From contig CAOLHI010003113.1 in assembly GCA_948474755.1 (NCBI GenBank), positions 186,001 through 250,000 of the forward strand: a DNA stretch of 64,000 nucleotides. Direction: 5' to 3'. The first letter of the stretch is position 1. Each line of letters starts with the position of its first letter. Source of the stretch: Ctenosaura bakeri (taxonomy: Eukaryota > Chordata > Lepidosauria > Squamata > Iguanidae). The translations under genes and the position numbers were made by a program. The notes under the pieces are model-generated. The model worked only from the letters and a program-made list of their open reading frames with translations, was not told the DNA's origin and searched no databases. Below, piece by piece: positions 10,391 through 19,830 of this stretch.

Positions 10391-10976
10391 TATTTAGTTA
10401 AGCCATATTATTGAGAAACACAAGTTGCTTAAATCAGGGTATAAATTACTAGTACAATAAATACAAATACTGGGTGGGCAGGACTCAAAAGAAACATGGA
10501 AATTGTGGTGGGATGCAACAGAAGGATAAGATAGTACCGTGTTGGAGCTGCCGTTGTGACTGAGACCACGATGTGAAGCTGCCCATATGTCTGGAAATGG
10601 CAAGTCAGAGGTGGGGGACTGAGCCTGTTCCAGAAGAATCAGGAGGTTGAGCCCCACAGCCCCCACTCCCATTTTCACCTGTGGATATGCACATAGTCAT
10701 GATGGTTATAGGGGAAAGGGCAAAACAAAAACATTCTCCCTGAAATAAGAATTCAGCCCTCCATGATATTTTCCTCTGGTCCCCAAATTTCTAGCACTGT
10801 AGTAACTTAAAATGTTAGTTTTACTAGAAATATAGTTTAGGGCTCTGAAGAAAAGGGATAGGGAAAGATGCCAAGGAAATGTAGCCCAGAAAATGTTAAC
10901 AGTTCTAGGTTTTAACAATTTTTACTATCTCACTCTGCAATGCAAGAAACTTGGGGAAATTTCATGGAAGGAACAT
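10391..10976. other. No feature recognised
   Basis: No supported gene or repeat in this stretch. Confidence 0.4.
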
Positions 10977-11172
10977 AGTTGTTGTTGTTGTTGTTGTTGT
11001 GTGTCTTCAAGTCATTCTGACTTTTGGTGACACTAAGGCAAGCCTATCATGGGGTTTTCTAGAGTGTGTGATGCATCCAAGGTCACCCAGTCGGTTTCCA
11101 TGCCCAAGCAGGGAATCAAACCCTGGTCTCCAGGGTTATAGTCCAGCACTTAAACCACTATACCATGTTGGC
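10977..11172 (-). mobile_element. Sauria-type tRNA-derived SINE
   Basis: Minus orientation, so the (CAA)n tail appears as 'gttgttgttg' at the left. Then come 'gtcttcaagtcattctga', 'ggtcacccagtcggtttcca' and the B-box region 'ggaatcaaaccctggtctcc'. Close to full length. Confidence 0.88.
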
Positions 11173-11875
11173 TTTCATCCTTGGGGCAAATACTCTTATT
11201 TCCCACCCACACCTATACTCCCACACTTACTGCATGAGTGAATAAGTGGGCTGGCAGCTGTGTTTTCAGATCTGAATTTCAGTGATTATATGATTCCCTG
11301 GAACTCATTAATGGAGTCATGGACGAGAGGGCCATTAAGATGCACACACTATTTCCATAAAGCCTTCAGGGCATTTAACCTAGCTTTCTCAGTAGTTTCC
11401 GTTGGGTGCCTAGCTACCTCCAACAGCTAATCGCTCATATGGTTTTGGAGGTGGGGCCTATCCAAATGATCCTCAATGCTGTTTAAGTATTCAGTTGGCG
11501 TATTAGAACAGAGTGCAATAAACTGAAATTTATTACTGCTGCTGTCAACATAGATGCAAATCTGTTGTTGCGCTCTTGCTTCTTATCTCCAGGTGATTAT
11601 TTCTAAACACATCCTCATGCTAATCTGTCCAGTCTCTCCTGTTAGTCATCTAATTCTAGTAAGCAGAACCTCTATACCTCCTGACAGTTCTCATTAAACA
11701 AGATCCAGGAACATTCTGATGCAAGCTTCAACAGGATAGGAGGGACAGATGGAGAGGGAAGAAGAAAGGGGGTCTTTGCAAGGGATCTTTGAAGGGGGAA
11801 CAAGTCATGATAGGGGGAAGTTACTATTTACGTCTGATTTATTGATATCTGAAGATATAATGGAATCCAGTAACG
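11173..11875. other. No feature recognised
   Basis: No supported gene or repeat. Confidence 0.4.
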
Positions 11876-12090
11876 TAGCGTACTTGTTTGAGCATTAGAC
11901 TAGGATTTTAGGAGACCAGGATTCAAATTCGCCCTTCAGCCATGCAAATCCACTGTTATGACCTTAGGTTAATCCCACATAGCCTAAGAGGAAGGCAATA
12001 GCAAACTTCTTCTAAAGAAATCTTGCCAAGAAACCTAGGATAGGTTTCCCATAAGCCTTCAGTGTGAAGGCAGATAGCAGCAACAACTAA
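11876..12090 (+). mobile_element. Sauria-type tRNA-derived SINE
   Basis: Plus orientation: 'gagcattagactaggat', B-box-like 'ggattcaaattc', 'aggaaggcaatagcaaactt', 'aaatcttgccaagaaacc' and a 'cagcaacaac' tail. Moderately diverged, near full length. Confidence 0.85.
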
Positions 12091-12814
12091 GGAATCCAAT
12101 AGCACATTTGAAACTAACGAGGAGGAAGAAATTCCTACATGTAGTTTTCATGGACTCTGCCTCCTTCATTAGATGCAACTGTCTTGTGAACAGAAGGATT
12201 CACCAATGGTTATGCAGGAAATTTCTTCTTCCCACTTAGCCTCAAAGGTCCTACAGGATTCCCTTTTATCATAAAACAAACTAACCTGACTGTCTCTTTG
12301 AACATTATGATTTACTTGTATCCCATTAGAGATATGTATAATGAGATAGCAACAGTGATTTTGGGAAGTGGGTGGACAGGAGAGTGCCAAGCAAGGCTGA
12401 CCTCTTCCTGTGGCATAAATAAATGCAGGGAAGAAGGGCAGGGGCACAAATTAGTGGGCTGGAGCAGTGGGCCAGTGTGGACAAACTCAATGTGGCAAGT
12501 TCACTGTCCAGATCTAGACAACTGGTCAGACAGGTTGTCAACATGGAGAAGGGCATAAGGCCACAAGGCAGAGAACAATGTACAAGATACCTCCACCCCA
12601 TATAAATTAGTTTCTGTGTTTTGTTTACTTACCATTAATGTGACATTATAGTTATCTGATCATTAGCATTATTAATGGTTAGTATTTGCATTATGCTTAG
12701 TATACCATTTTCCATATACCCAGCTGAAGTATCACCTCCTCTCTTCCTTTCCAACCACAAGTGGGATGGGATTTTCTTAGGAGGAAGGGCAAGGTGGGAA
12801 GGCTGGATTGAGAA

Positions 12815-12968
12815 TAGGGTTGCCCAGTGAAATACAACACCGGGCTCTTGTACCTTTAACAGTTGTATAGAGAAGGAAATTTAACATGAGCAGTGCCTGC
12901 TGAAATTCCTTCTACACAACCATTGAAGGTACTGGAGCCCTGCCTTGTTTTGCACCTGGCGACCCTAG
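12815..12968. mobile_element. Foldback MITE of about 150 bp (gggttgcc ends)
   Basis: The left arm 'agggttgcccagtgaaatac' and 'acctttaacagttgtatag' is mirrored by the right arm 'ctacacaaccattgaaggta' and 'cacctggcgaccct'. The two arms are almost contiguous, so the element is a hairpin. Related sequence occurs at 10258-10390 and 53871-54003. Confidence 0.65.
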
Positions 12969-13921
12969 CTGCGAGCCAAGATGATGCCCTGAAGCATCTT
13001 CTGTCCTCTTTCACAAGTATCAAACTTAATTTGCAGATTGATTCTGGAACACTGTCGCATGTTGGGACATGCAACATTTTTCCAGTGCTGAATTCTACTA
13101 AGGAGATATCCTTCAGTACTTCTGTTGTTGGGGTGAATCTGGGGTTTTTTCTCCTCAAGGATTTAATTTCCTTAGGATAGCCAAGAGTATGTTGTCCATT
13201 CCTCTGGCTGGTTCACACTCAACATTCTTTTTAATGTAAAGAGTAGATCTCCCCACCCCTCTTCTATGTGCAGTCAGAGCAGATGGGTAGAGGGCTGTTG
13301 CATCATGTCAGCTCTTGATCTTTGCCACTCTCGTGCTGGTCAAGCAACATCGATGTCTGTAGGATTCAAGTGATGCAAACAAGGCTGCAGTGCTAGTAGG
13401 GGAGGGAGGTGGGAGAACGGGCTGTTACAGGAACACAGCCGGATATCCCATTCCCATAAAAGGTATTGCAGCTGTTGCTAGAGCAGGAGCCATCACTCAA
13501 AGATCAGTAGCAGTCATTACAGTCACTTAGGGAACAAATACAAGAGAGGGCTGTGCACTGCTTCCTCCAAAGAAAAGAACTATATAGATGTTAAATGTTG
13601 GTAAGTACTATAAACAGTCCAAAGGCACACTTCAGGGAGAGAGAAGACAATAAGTATACACTAAGCTGCCACGGGTACCACTGTTTTATCAAGAATAAGG
13701 GAGAGGAAGCTCTCCTCTAAAAGTTTAATATTGTCCTTGCAAAGAACAGATTTGTTCTACAGAGAATCTGGATGCTACCAAGCCCCACCCCCTCCAACTG
13801 GGAAGATACACAGAACAGGGGGGAAATCTCATTATTGATGATCTTTTGGTTGAATATAAGGATAAGGATTGCCTCCTGCCTTGCTCACCCTCTGCTTCAG
13901 GAGCCAGCTGACTCCTGACTT
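12969..13921. other. No feature recognised
   Basis: Short frames of 60-100 codons here have no domain support. No repeat was recognised. Confidence 0.4.
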
Positions 13922-13967
13922 GGACCATTTCCGCACTACACTGTTATGGTGCTATTATAGTGCTATT

Positions 13968-14140
13968 CTTCTTCGTGGTCTCTGTGCCTTCATACACTAG
14001 GAGCTTTAGCGCCTGCGCGGTAGCGTTCGGAAACTTCTAGAGCTTGTTCGCTTGGCGGGAACCCCTCCCCCACGCCGGTACTGCGCATGCTCCTCCCGCC
14101 GAGCAACGGTTTCTCCTCAGTTCTTTCTCGTCCGCCGTCG
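13968..14140 (+). repeat. DIRS left inverted terminal repeat
   Basis: Starts 'cttcttcgtggtctctgtgcc'. From 'catacactaggagctttagc' inward to about 14140 it is almost identical to the reverse complement of 19831-20000. The outermost 30 bp differ from the right end by small indels. Transcription of DIRS elements usually starts in this repeat; no clear TATA box is visible. Confidence 0.93.
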
Positions 14141-14296
14141 CGTACGGAAGGTTCTTTAGTTTGTTCCTCTCACATTTGTGCTTGGCTTGCTGTTTTCACG
14201 GTTTTACGGATTTTTGGACTGTCTCTGACCTCTCTTTCGGACTTCCCCTTCGGCTTTGGTCTTTTCGGATTTTCGCAGTTTGGCGTTCTTCGTCTT

Positions 14297-16727
14297 ATGT
14301 CCGCGCTCTTCAAGAAGTGCGTGTCCTGCGGGCGCAAGGTTGCCCTCAACGACAACCACAAGGAGTGTCTCTTCTGTTTGGGTGAGTCCCACAACATCCG
14401 GACTTGCCCAATTTGCCGGGATTTTACTCCCCAAACTCTCCGCAACCGGTCCGCGAGACTCAAGTCTTATTGTTGGGAACAGTCTCTGCGGGCGATAGAC
14501 GAGACCTCCACTTCCAAGATGGCCGACAAGAAGACGACCACGCCATCGACGGTATCGGCGGCTGCCGTTCCGTCCACCTCGTCGGTATCGGGCTCGGTAC
14601 CGGCGAAAACGCCGATCTCGGCGTTACCGAGGATCCCGAAGCTGTCGGCGGCTGCCAAGTCAGCGAAAGGATCCTCGACGGCGAGGAAGGCTGAGGCTCC
14701 CCTGACGGAGACGCCTGCTAAAAAGCGCCCTGCTCCGGATGGAGGCAAGGGCAAGGAGAAGGAGAAGAAGAAGAAGAAGAAGGAGAAGAAGCGCTCCCCG
14801 GCTGGGGACATTCAACCTCCTACTCCTCCTCCTACTCAGCAGCCTTCCAAAGGGCGAGGCGAGTCCGTCGATCTCTCGGAGGATGAGATCGAGGACGTTC
14901 CCCAACAGCGCCCGGACTCGCCTGTGGCAGACCCTCCAACCCTGGTGGAGGAGCGCCACCGCCCTCCTAGCCGTCGCAGGTCGGCCGACCTGCAGCAGAG
15001 AGAGCCCTCTGCTTCTCCGGAGCGGCGTTCGACCTCCTTCCGGTCCCAGTCCCGCTCTTCCGAGCGTCCGGTGGCCTCGCCGCCTCCTAGGGAGACAAGA
15101 GAGGAACAACCTCGCTCGTCTGCCTCCAGATACACCTCGGCGTCCTACGTGGCCAGGTACGCGAGGGAATCTGAATGGAGAGAGCGCCCGGCCTCTTATC
15201 GGTCACATTCGCCATCGTACCGGGATCGGTACCATCGTGGCCCGAGTCGCTGGGAGACCTTCCGGAGGTCCCGGTCACCTCGTCGACAGCGCGAATCGCG
15301 CTCGCCTAGAGGGGACGAGGCTCGGTACCGTCGACGCCGAAGCCGATCTCCGTCGGACCGCCGCTCCTTCAGCCGCTCTCCCTCTCCTCGATATCATAGG
15401 GCGAGGGAGCCTTCACCTCGATATCGGGCGATATCGCCACCTCCTAGGGTCACGGCAACGGCGACGCGCCCTACGGAGTCGGTGGTGACTGAGCGGGCTA
15501 CGACGACGTCAGCCTGCCAGACTACCCCTGTCACCACTAAGAAGGTGAAGTCAGTAGTCAGCCAGCCCACCGCCCCGGCTGCAGAGAAGCCTAGGAAGGC
15601 AACACCTGTGGCGACTGCGAAGGAGCCGGAAAGCGAGCGGCGAGAGGACTCACCGACCTCAGAGTCGTACGACTCGAGTGCGGAATCAGAGGTGTCTGAG
15701 CCGGCCTCTCAGGAGTCTCCTCCGCTGGGATTCGGGGACCCGATCCCAGATTCTGCTCCAGAGGACGTCCACCAGTTCTCTGCGATGCTGCTCCGCATGG
15801 CTACTACCCTCGGCCTTAAGATCGCCGATGCGGAGCCGGAGGACGACGATCCAGCTTTCTCCGTCTTCGAGGAGAAGCGACCTACCGCGGCCCCGCTGCC
15901 TCTCCTGCCCCGGGTATCCAGACTGGTGAAGGCCGCCTGGGATAGGCCGGCCTCGGCTCAGCTGATACCGCAGCGGTTGGAACACCTCTACAGGGTGCAG
16001 AAGGATAACGCCGGTTATCTCTTTAATCACCCTGCACCGAACTCTGTGGTGGTCGAGTCGGCACAGACGAAAGGCTCCGGCAGGCAACACACCACCCCGC
16101 CGGACAAAGAGGCAGAAGTTGGACGCCTATGCAAGAAGGTTCTATTCAGCTGACTCCTTGCAGATCAGGCTGTCCAACACTCAGGCTTGCCTCGCGGCAT
16201 ACCTGAAAAAGGTGCTCGATCGCCTTCAACCGGCGATGGAGGCGGTACCGGAGGACATCCGCCAAGCCTCCTCCGTGATCTTCAACGAGGCCATCTCCAT
16301 CGCTCGCCAGCAGATGGCCTCCTCCAGGCACGCAGTGGAGATTGCCTCCCGGGTCATGGCGGGATCCATCGGCCTGCGCCGCCATGCTTGGCTGCGGCCG
16401 GCCGACATCCAGGAGGACACCAGAAGGAGGATTGAAGATCTCCCCTTCGACGGTGAGGGCCTATTCAATTCGTCCACAGACGAAACTTTGGACAATCTCG
16501 TTAAGGCGAGGCTGACCGCCAAGAAGATCGGGCTACAGCCGGCCACGCAAGCCCGCAGGACCTCCACCTTCCGCCCATCCTGGCGACGATCTTCCACCTC
16601 GTCGTTCCAGCGTTCGGCCCAGTCTGGACAGTCGAGACCGTCCTCCGGCTCATCGGCCAGACGCACGATTAGGCGACGCCCGGCTTCGTCCAAGAAGTCC
16701 TCCTCCGAGACAAAGTCTCGGTTTTGA
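14297..16727 (+). pseudogene. DIRS ORF1 (Gag-like), one frame break near 16105-16120
   Basis: The ATG at 14297 (MSALFKKCVSCGRK) is preferred over the upstream start at 14087 because it lies inside the family-typical Cys/His block. That block is C8-x2-C11, H21, C24-x2-C27, H32, C37-x2-C40, a putative zinc-binding region. After it come a Lys-rich tract, a long Arg/Ser-rich middle (many RRSRS and RSPR units, nucleic-acid binding), and a C-terminal half that looks like a Gag core. The first frame ends at 16153. Homologous sequence continues in the +1 frame from about 16119 (LDAYARRFYSADS) to a TGA at 16725-16727. The break therefore corresponds to a net -2 or +1 indel and would remove about 200 C-terminal residues. 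A sequencing error cannot be excluded. Confidence 0.85.
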
Positions 16728-18642
16728 CGTGCCTGGCAGGACCTACCAATACCCACTCTTCAGCCTACCATCAGCGCTCGGAGACCGACCGACTCTTGCT
16801 CGACATCTCGCGGAGTGGCAGTGTGTCACTACGGACTCTTGGGTGCTTTCCATCGTCCGTCTTGGCTATGCCATCGAGTTTCTCGATATTCCTCCTCGAG
16901 GCGTTTACTATTCCACGCCGTCGAGTCCGGCCCTCCTGGAAGAGATCCAATCCCTCCTCCAGAAAGGGGCGATCGAGCAGCTCCCGCAAGAGGCCAAGAC
17001 CACCGGCTTCTTCTCCAGGTACTTCACGGTACCGAAAGCCGACGGTACCCTCCGGCCGATCCTAGACCTCAGAGGGGTGAACTACTACATCCGCCCCAAA
17101 AGGTTCAAGATGGTCACGATACCGTCGATCCTGCCCTTCCTACATCGAGGGGACTGGTTCGCCTCCATCGATCTCCGAGACGCGTACTTCCATATCGCCA
17201 TTCGCCCGCAGCACAGACGGTACCTCCGCTTCGCAGTCGACGACACCTGTTACCAGTACAAGGTGCTGCCGTTCGGACTCTCGACTGCCCCAAGGGTCTT
17301 CACCAAGTGCATGGCCCCGGTGGTATCCTTCCTGCGGACGAAGGGTGCTTCTGTCTTCCCTTACCTCGACGATTGGCTGTTGGTGGCGTCCTGCAAACAG
17401 AGACTTTACCACGACGTCCACATGACGTTGTCACTCCTGACCCGCCTTGGTCTACGGGTGAATCCGAAGAAGTCCCACCTCGAGCCGGCGAGGATCTTGG
17501 ACTTCATCGGGGCGACGCTCGACTCGACCTCCGCCAGGGCGTACCTACCAGAGTCTCGAGCCCAAACCCTGATCCGGGCCGCCGCTCACGCGCGTGCGGC
17601 CCCAACATTATCTGCGAGAAGCGTCCAGCAGCTCTTGGGCTACATGGCTGCGACGACCGCTGTGACATATCTCGCCAGGCTGAGAGCGAGACCTCTTCAA
17701 CACTGGTTCGTCCGCATATTCGACCCCCTGCGAGACGAACAGACACTCCGACTGCAGCTGCCGGAAGACGTCCGCTCATCCCTCCGATGGTGGCAGTCGC
17801 GACGCAATCTGATGTCAGGGATGCCTTTCCAACAGCCGACACCGAAGGTGACGGTAACGACCGACGCCTCCCTGTATGGATGGGGTGCCCACTGCGGCGA
17901 TCTCAGAGTCCGCGACAGATGGACCGACGACGAGACCGCTCTCCATATCAACGCGCTGGAGCTGCTCGCCGTCTGGAAAGCCCTACGGGCGTTCCGCCAC
18001 GCCGTGGCGGGGCGCACGGTCCTGATTCTGACGGACAACACCACCGCCGTCTGCTACATCAACAGACAAGGTGGGACTCATTCCACGACCCTGCTCCACA
18101 TCGCGCTCGACCTGTGGGAATGGTGCTTTCGCCTGCACACGCATCCCGTGGCGGTTCACCTGGCCGGGCAGGAGAACACCACGGCAGACGCCCTCAGCAG
18201 GGACACCTCATCCCATCATGAATGGTCTCTCTCCGGAGAGGCGTTCAGACTGATTCGGGACCGCTGGGGCGAACCATCGATCGACCTCTTCGCGACCAGG
18301 GAAAACGCGAAGTGTCGCCGATTCTGTTCCAGAGCGGGCCACGATCGTGCCTCCATCGGGGACGCTTTCCAGTTTCCGTGGACCGGGGAACTCCTCTACG
18401 CGTTCCCGCCGTTCCCGCTGCTCGGCCGGACGATATCGAAGATCCTCGCCGACCGAACCGACGCGATCCTGGTAGCCCCGTACTGGCCGAGGCAACATTG
18501 GTCCGCACCCCTGCTACAAGCCGCGCGAGACGACCTGCTCCGGTTGCCACCGACACCGGACCTGCTCTCCCACTCTGGCGGCCGAGTCCTCCATCCGGAC
18601 CTGCCACGCCTGGCCCTCCATGCCTGGAGGATATCGCACTAG
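16516..18642 (+). CDS. DIRS ORF2: reverse transcriptase, RNase H and methyltransferase-like domain
   Basis: The frame is open from 16516 and overlaps the Gag end. There is no ATG before about 17108, so the start probably depends on Gag recoding; residue numbers here count from 16729. The RT core includes GFFSRYFTVPKADGTLRPILDLR, the SIDLRDAYFHI catalytic block and YLDD at residues 212-215. RNase H follows with TTDASLYGWG (Asp near 379), NALELLAVW, LTDNTTAV and TADALSRD, so all four expected acidic positions are visible. The last 130 residues (WGEPSIDLFATRENAKCRRF, then YAFPPFPLLGR, then APYWPRQHW) match the block known in DIRS elements as a Dam-like N6-adenine methyltransferase domain. The frame is intact to its TAG at 18640-18642. 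Confidence 0.93.
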   Translation, partial: PPRRSGYSRPRKPAGPPPSAHPGDDLPPRRSSVRPSLDSRDRPPAHRPDARLGDARLRPRSPPPRQSLGFDVPGRTYQYPLFSLPSALGDRPTLARHLAEWQCVTTDSWVLSIVRLGYAIEFLDIPPRGVYYSTPSSPALLEEIQSLLQKGAIEQLPQEAKTTGFFSRYFTVPKADGTLRPILDLRGVNYYIRPKRFKMVTIPSILPFLHRGDWFASIDLRDAYFHIAIRPQHRRYLRFAVDDTCYQYKVLPFGLSTAPRVFTKCMAPVVSFLRTKGASVFPYLDDWLLVASCKQRLYHDVHMTLSLLTRLGLRVNPKKSHLEPARILDFIGATLDSTSARAYLPESRAQTLIRAAAHARAAPTLSARSVQQLLGYMAATTAVTYLARLRARPLQHWFVRIFDPLRDEQTLRLQLPEDVRSSLRWWQSRRNLMSGMPFQQPTPKVTVTTDASLYGWGAHCGDLRVRDRWTDDETALHINALELLAVWKALRAFRHAVAGRTVLILTDNTTAVCYINRQGGTHSTTLLHIALDLWEWCFRLHTHPVAVHLAGQENTTADALSRDTSSHHEWSLSGEAFRLIRDRWGEPSIDLFATRENAKCRRFCSRAGHDRASIGDAFQFPWTGELLYAFPPFPLLGRTISKILADRTDAILVAPYWPRQHWSAPLLQAARDDLLRLPPTPDLLSHSGGRVLHPDLPRLALHAWRISH
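16722..16728 (+). promoter_or_regulatory. Candidate +1 recoding site at the Gag stop (TTT TGA C)
   Basis: The Gag frame ends TTT TGA followed by C. A one-base forward slip of tRNA-Phe on TTTT leads to GAC GTG CCT, which is exactly the pol frame. UGA followed by C is a weak termination context, and the arrangement resembles the CUU UGA C shift site of bacterial prfB and the codon-UGA site of antizyme. This is inference from sequence only; reinitiation is the main alternative. Confidence 0.4.
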
Positions 18643-19655
18643 ACGATCCCGTACTCGGTACCGTCCTCGTCGCGGCCAGGAAGGAATCCACCCGTCGCAA
18701 CTATCAATACAAGTGGCGACGCTTCCTGACCTTCGCTAACGAGAGGAGTGAGCCGGTATCGCCCGCGGGGCTCTCTACCGTCCTGCATTTCCTCCTGCAC
18801 CTCCGGCAACAGGGGCTGGTGTTTCCATCCTTGAAGGTGTATCTCTCCGCGATCGTGGCATACCAACCACCACGGTCGGCTGCCTCGGCCTTCTTCAGGA
18901 ACGATACCGTTAAGCGGTTCCTGAAAGGACTTCATCATCTCTACCCGCCGGTATCGCCGCCGCTACCGCCGTGGTCCCTCTCGCTGGTGCTCTCGCAGCT
19001 GACAAAGCCGCCCTTCGAGCCGATGGCGACCTCGGATGATAGGCTCCTAACCATGAAAACTGCCTTCCTGGTAGCGGTGACCTCAGCGAGGCGAGCGGGT
19101 GAAGTCACGGCTCTTCGATCCGATGAGCCCTTCACGGTCTTCCACAGAGACAAGGTGGTCCTGAGACCTGACATCTCGTTCCTGCCTAAGGTGGTGTCCA
19201 GTTTCCATCTCAACCAGGACATCATCCTGCCTGCCTTCTTCCCGAACCCGACGACACCGTTGGAGCGGTCTCTCCACTCCCTGGACGTGTGTCGGGCCGT
19301 GGCCTTCTACATGGACAGGACTGCTTCCTTCCGACAGACGCCGCATCTCTTCGTTTGCTATGGGCAACGTCGGAAGGGCCTCAAAGTGTCCACCCAGCGC
19401 TTCTCCAAATGGGTGGTGAGGACTATTCAACTGGCGTATGAGCTCGCGAGGAAGCCTCCGCCAGTCCTGCTTCGAGCCCACTCCACCAGAGCGGTGGCTA
19501 CTTCTGCGGCCCTCCTGCGAGGAGTTGACCTGCATGAACTCTGCCGTGTGGCGACCTGGTCCCAACCATCGACCTTCGTGCGCCACTACAGGCTCGACTG
19601 CCGGTCGCGCAGAGATGCCCGGTTTGGACGTGAGGTGTTGGCTTCCGTGCTGTAG
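18222..19655 (+). CDS. DIRS ORF3: tyrosine recombinase (phage-integrase superfamily)
   Basis: An intact frame of 477 codons from ATG 18222, overlapping ORF2 by 421 bp in a different frame. The first 140 residues are Arg/Pro-rich and fully dual-coding with the methyltransferase-like region. The recombinase proper begins around 'ARKESTRRNYQYKWRRF' (core-binding helices). Catalytic features visible are Arg in SARRAGEVTAL (R290/R291), H-S-T-R at 420-423 and the nucleophile Tyr in FVRHYRLD (Y456). The Lys and the second His/Trp positions are less certain. In DIRS elements this enzyme integrates circular cDNA, replacing a retroviral integrase. The stop codon lies 36 bp before the internal complementary region. 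Confidence 0.93.
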   Translation: MVSLRRGVQTDSGPLGRTIDRPLRDQGKREVSPILFQSGPRSCLHRGRFPVSVDRGTPLRVPAVPAARPDDIEDPRRPNRRDPGSPVLAEATLVRTPATSRARRPAPVATDTGPALPLWRPSPPSGPATPGPPCLEDIALDDPVLGTVLVAARKESTRRNYQYKWRRFLTFANERSEPVSPAGLSTVLHFLLHLRQQGLVFPSLKVYLSAIVAYQPPRSAASAFFRNDTVKRFLKGLHHLYPPVSPPLPPWSLSLVLSQLTKPPFEPMATSDDRLLTMKTAFLVAVTSARRAGEVTALRSDEPFTVFHRDKVVLRPDISFLPKVVSSFHLNQDIILPAFFPNPTTPLERSLHSLDVCRAVAFYMDRTASFRQTPHLFVCYGQRRKGLKVSTQRFSKWVVRTIQLAYELARKPPPVLLRAHSTRAVATSAALLRGVDLHELCRVATWSQPSTFVRHYRLDCRSRRDARFGREVLASVL

Positions 19656-19691
19656 GACCTGACCCGCCGTCCGACCAGTAAGCTACACAGT

Positions 19692-19788
19692 CTCCTAGTG
19701 TATGAAGGCACAGAGACCACGAAGAAGAAGAACAGGTTGCTTACCTGTAACTGTGGTTCTTCGAGTGGTCATCTGTGCCATCATACAC
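19692..19788 (+). repeat. DIRS internal complementary region (ICR)
   Basis: 19692-19727 is the reverse complement of the element's left end (13968 onward). 19728-19788 is the reverse complement of its right end (up to 20030). The two meet at 19727/19728, so the region is a template of the joined ends. In the DIRS replication model this allows the terminal repeats to be completed and a circle to form. Confidence 0.93.
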
Positions 19789-19830
19789 ACCCGCCCTTCC
19801 TCCCCTCTTTCTCAGGTCCCTGTAGGTTCT

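Noticed and set aside
14170..16756. Many long open frames on the minus strand and in other plus frames within the DIRS element
   Set aside because: They are shadows of the GC-rich Gag, RT and recombinase frames and have no recognisable domains.
16815..18221. 468-codon plus-strand frame inside the RT region
   Set aside because: It overlaps the clearly homologous RT-RNase H frame entirely and has a Pro/Arg-rich composition typical of an off-frame reading of GC-rich coding DNA.
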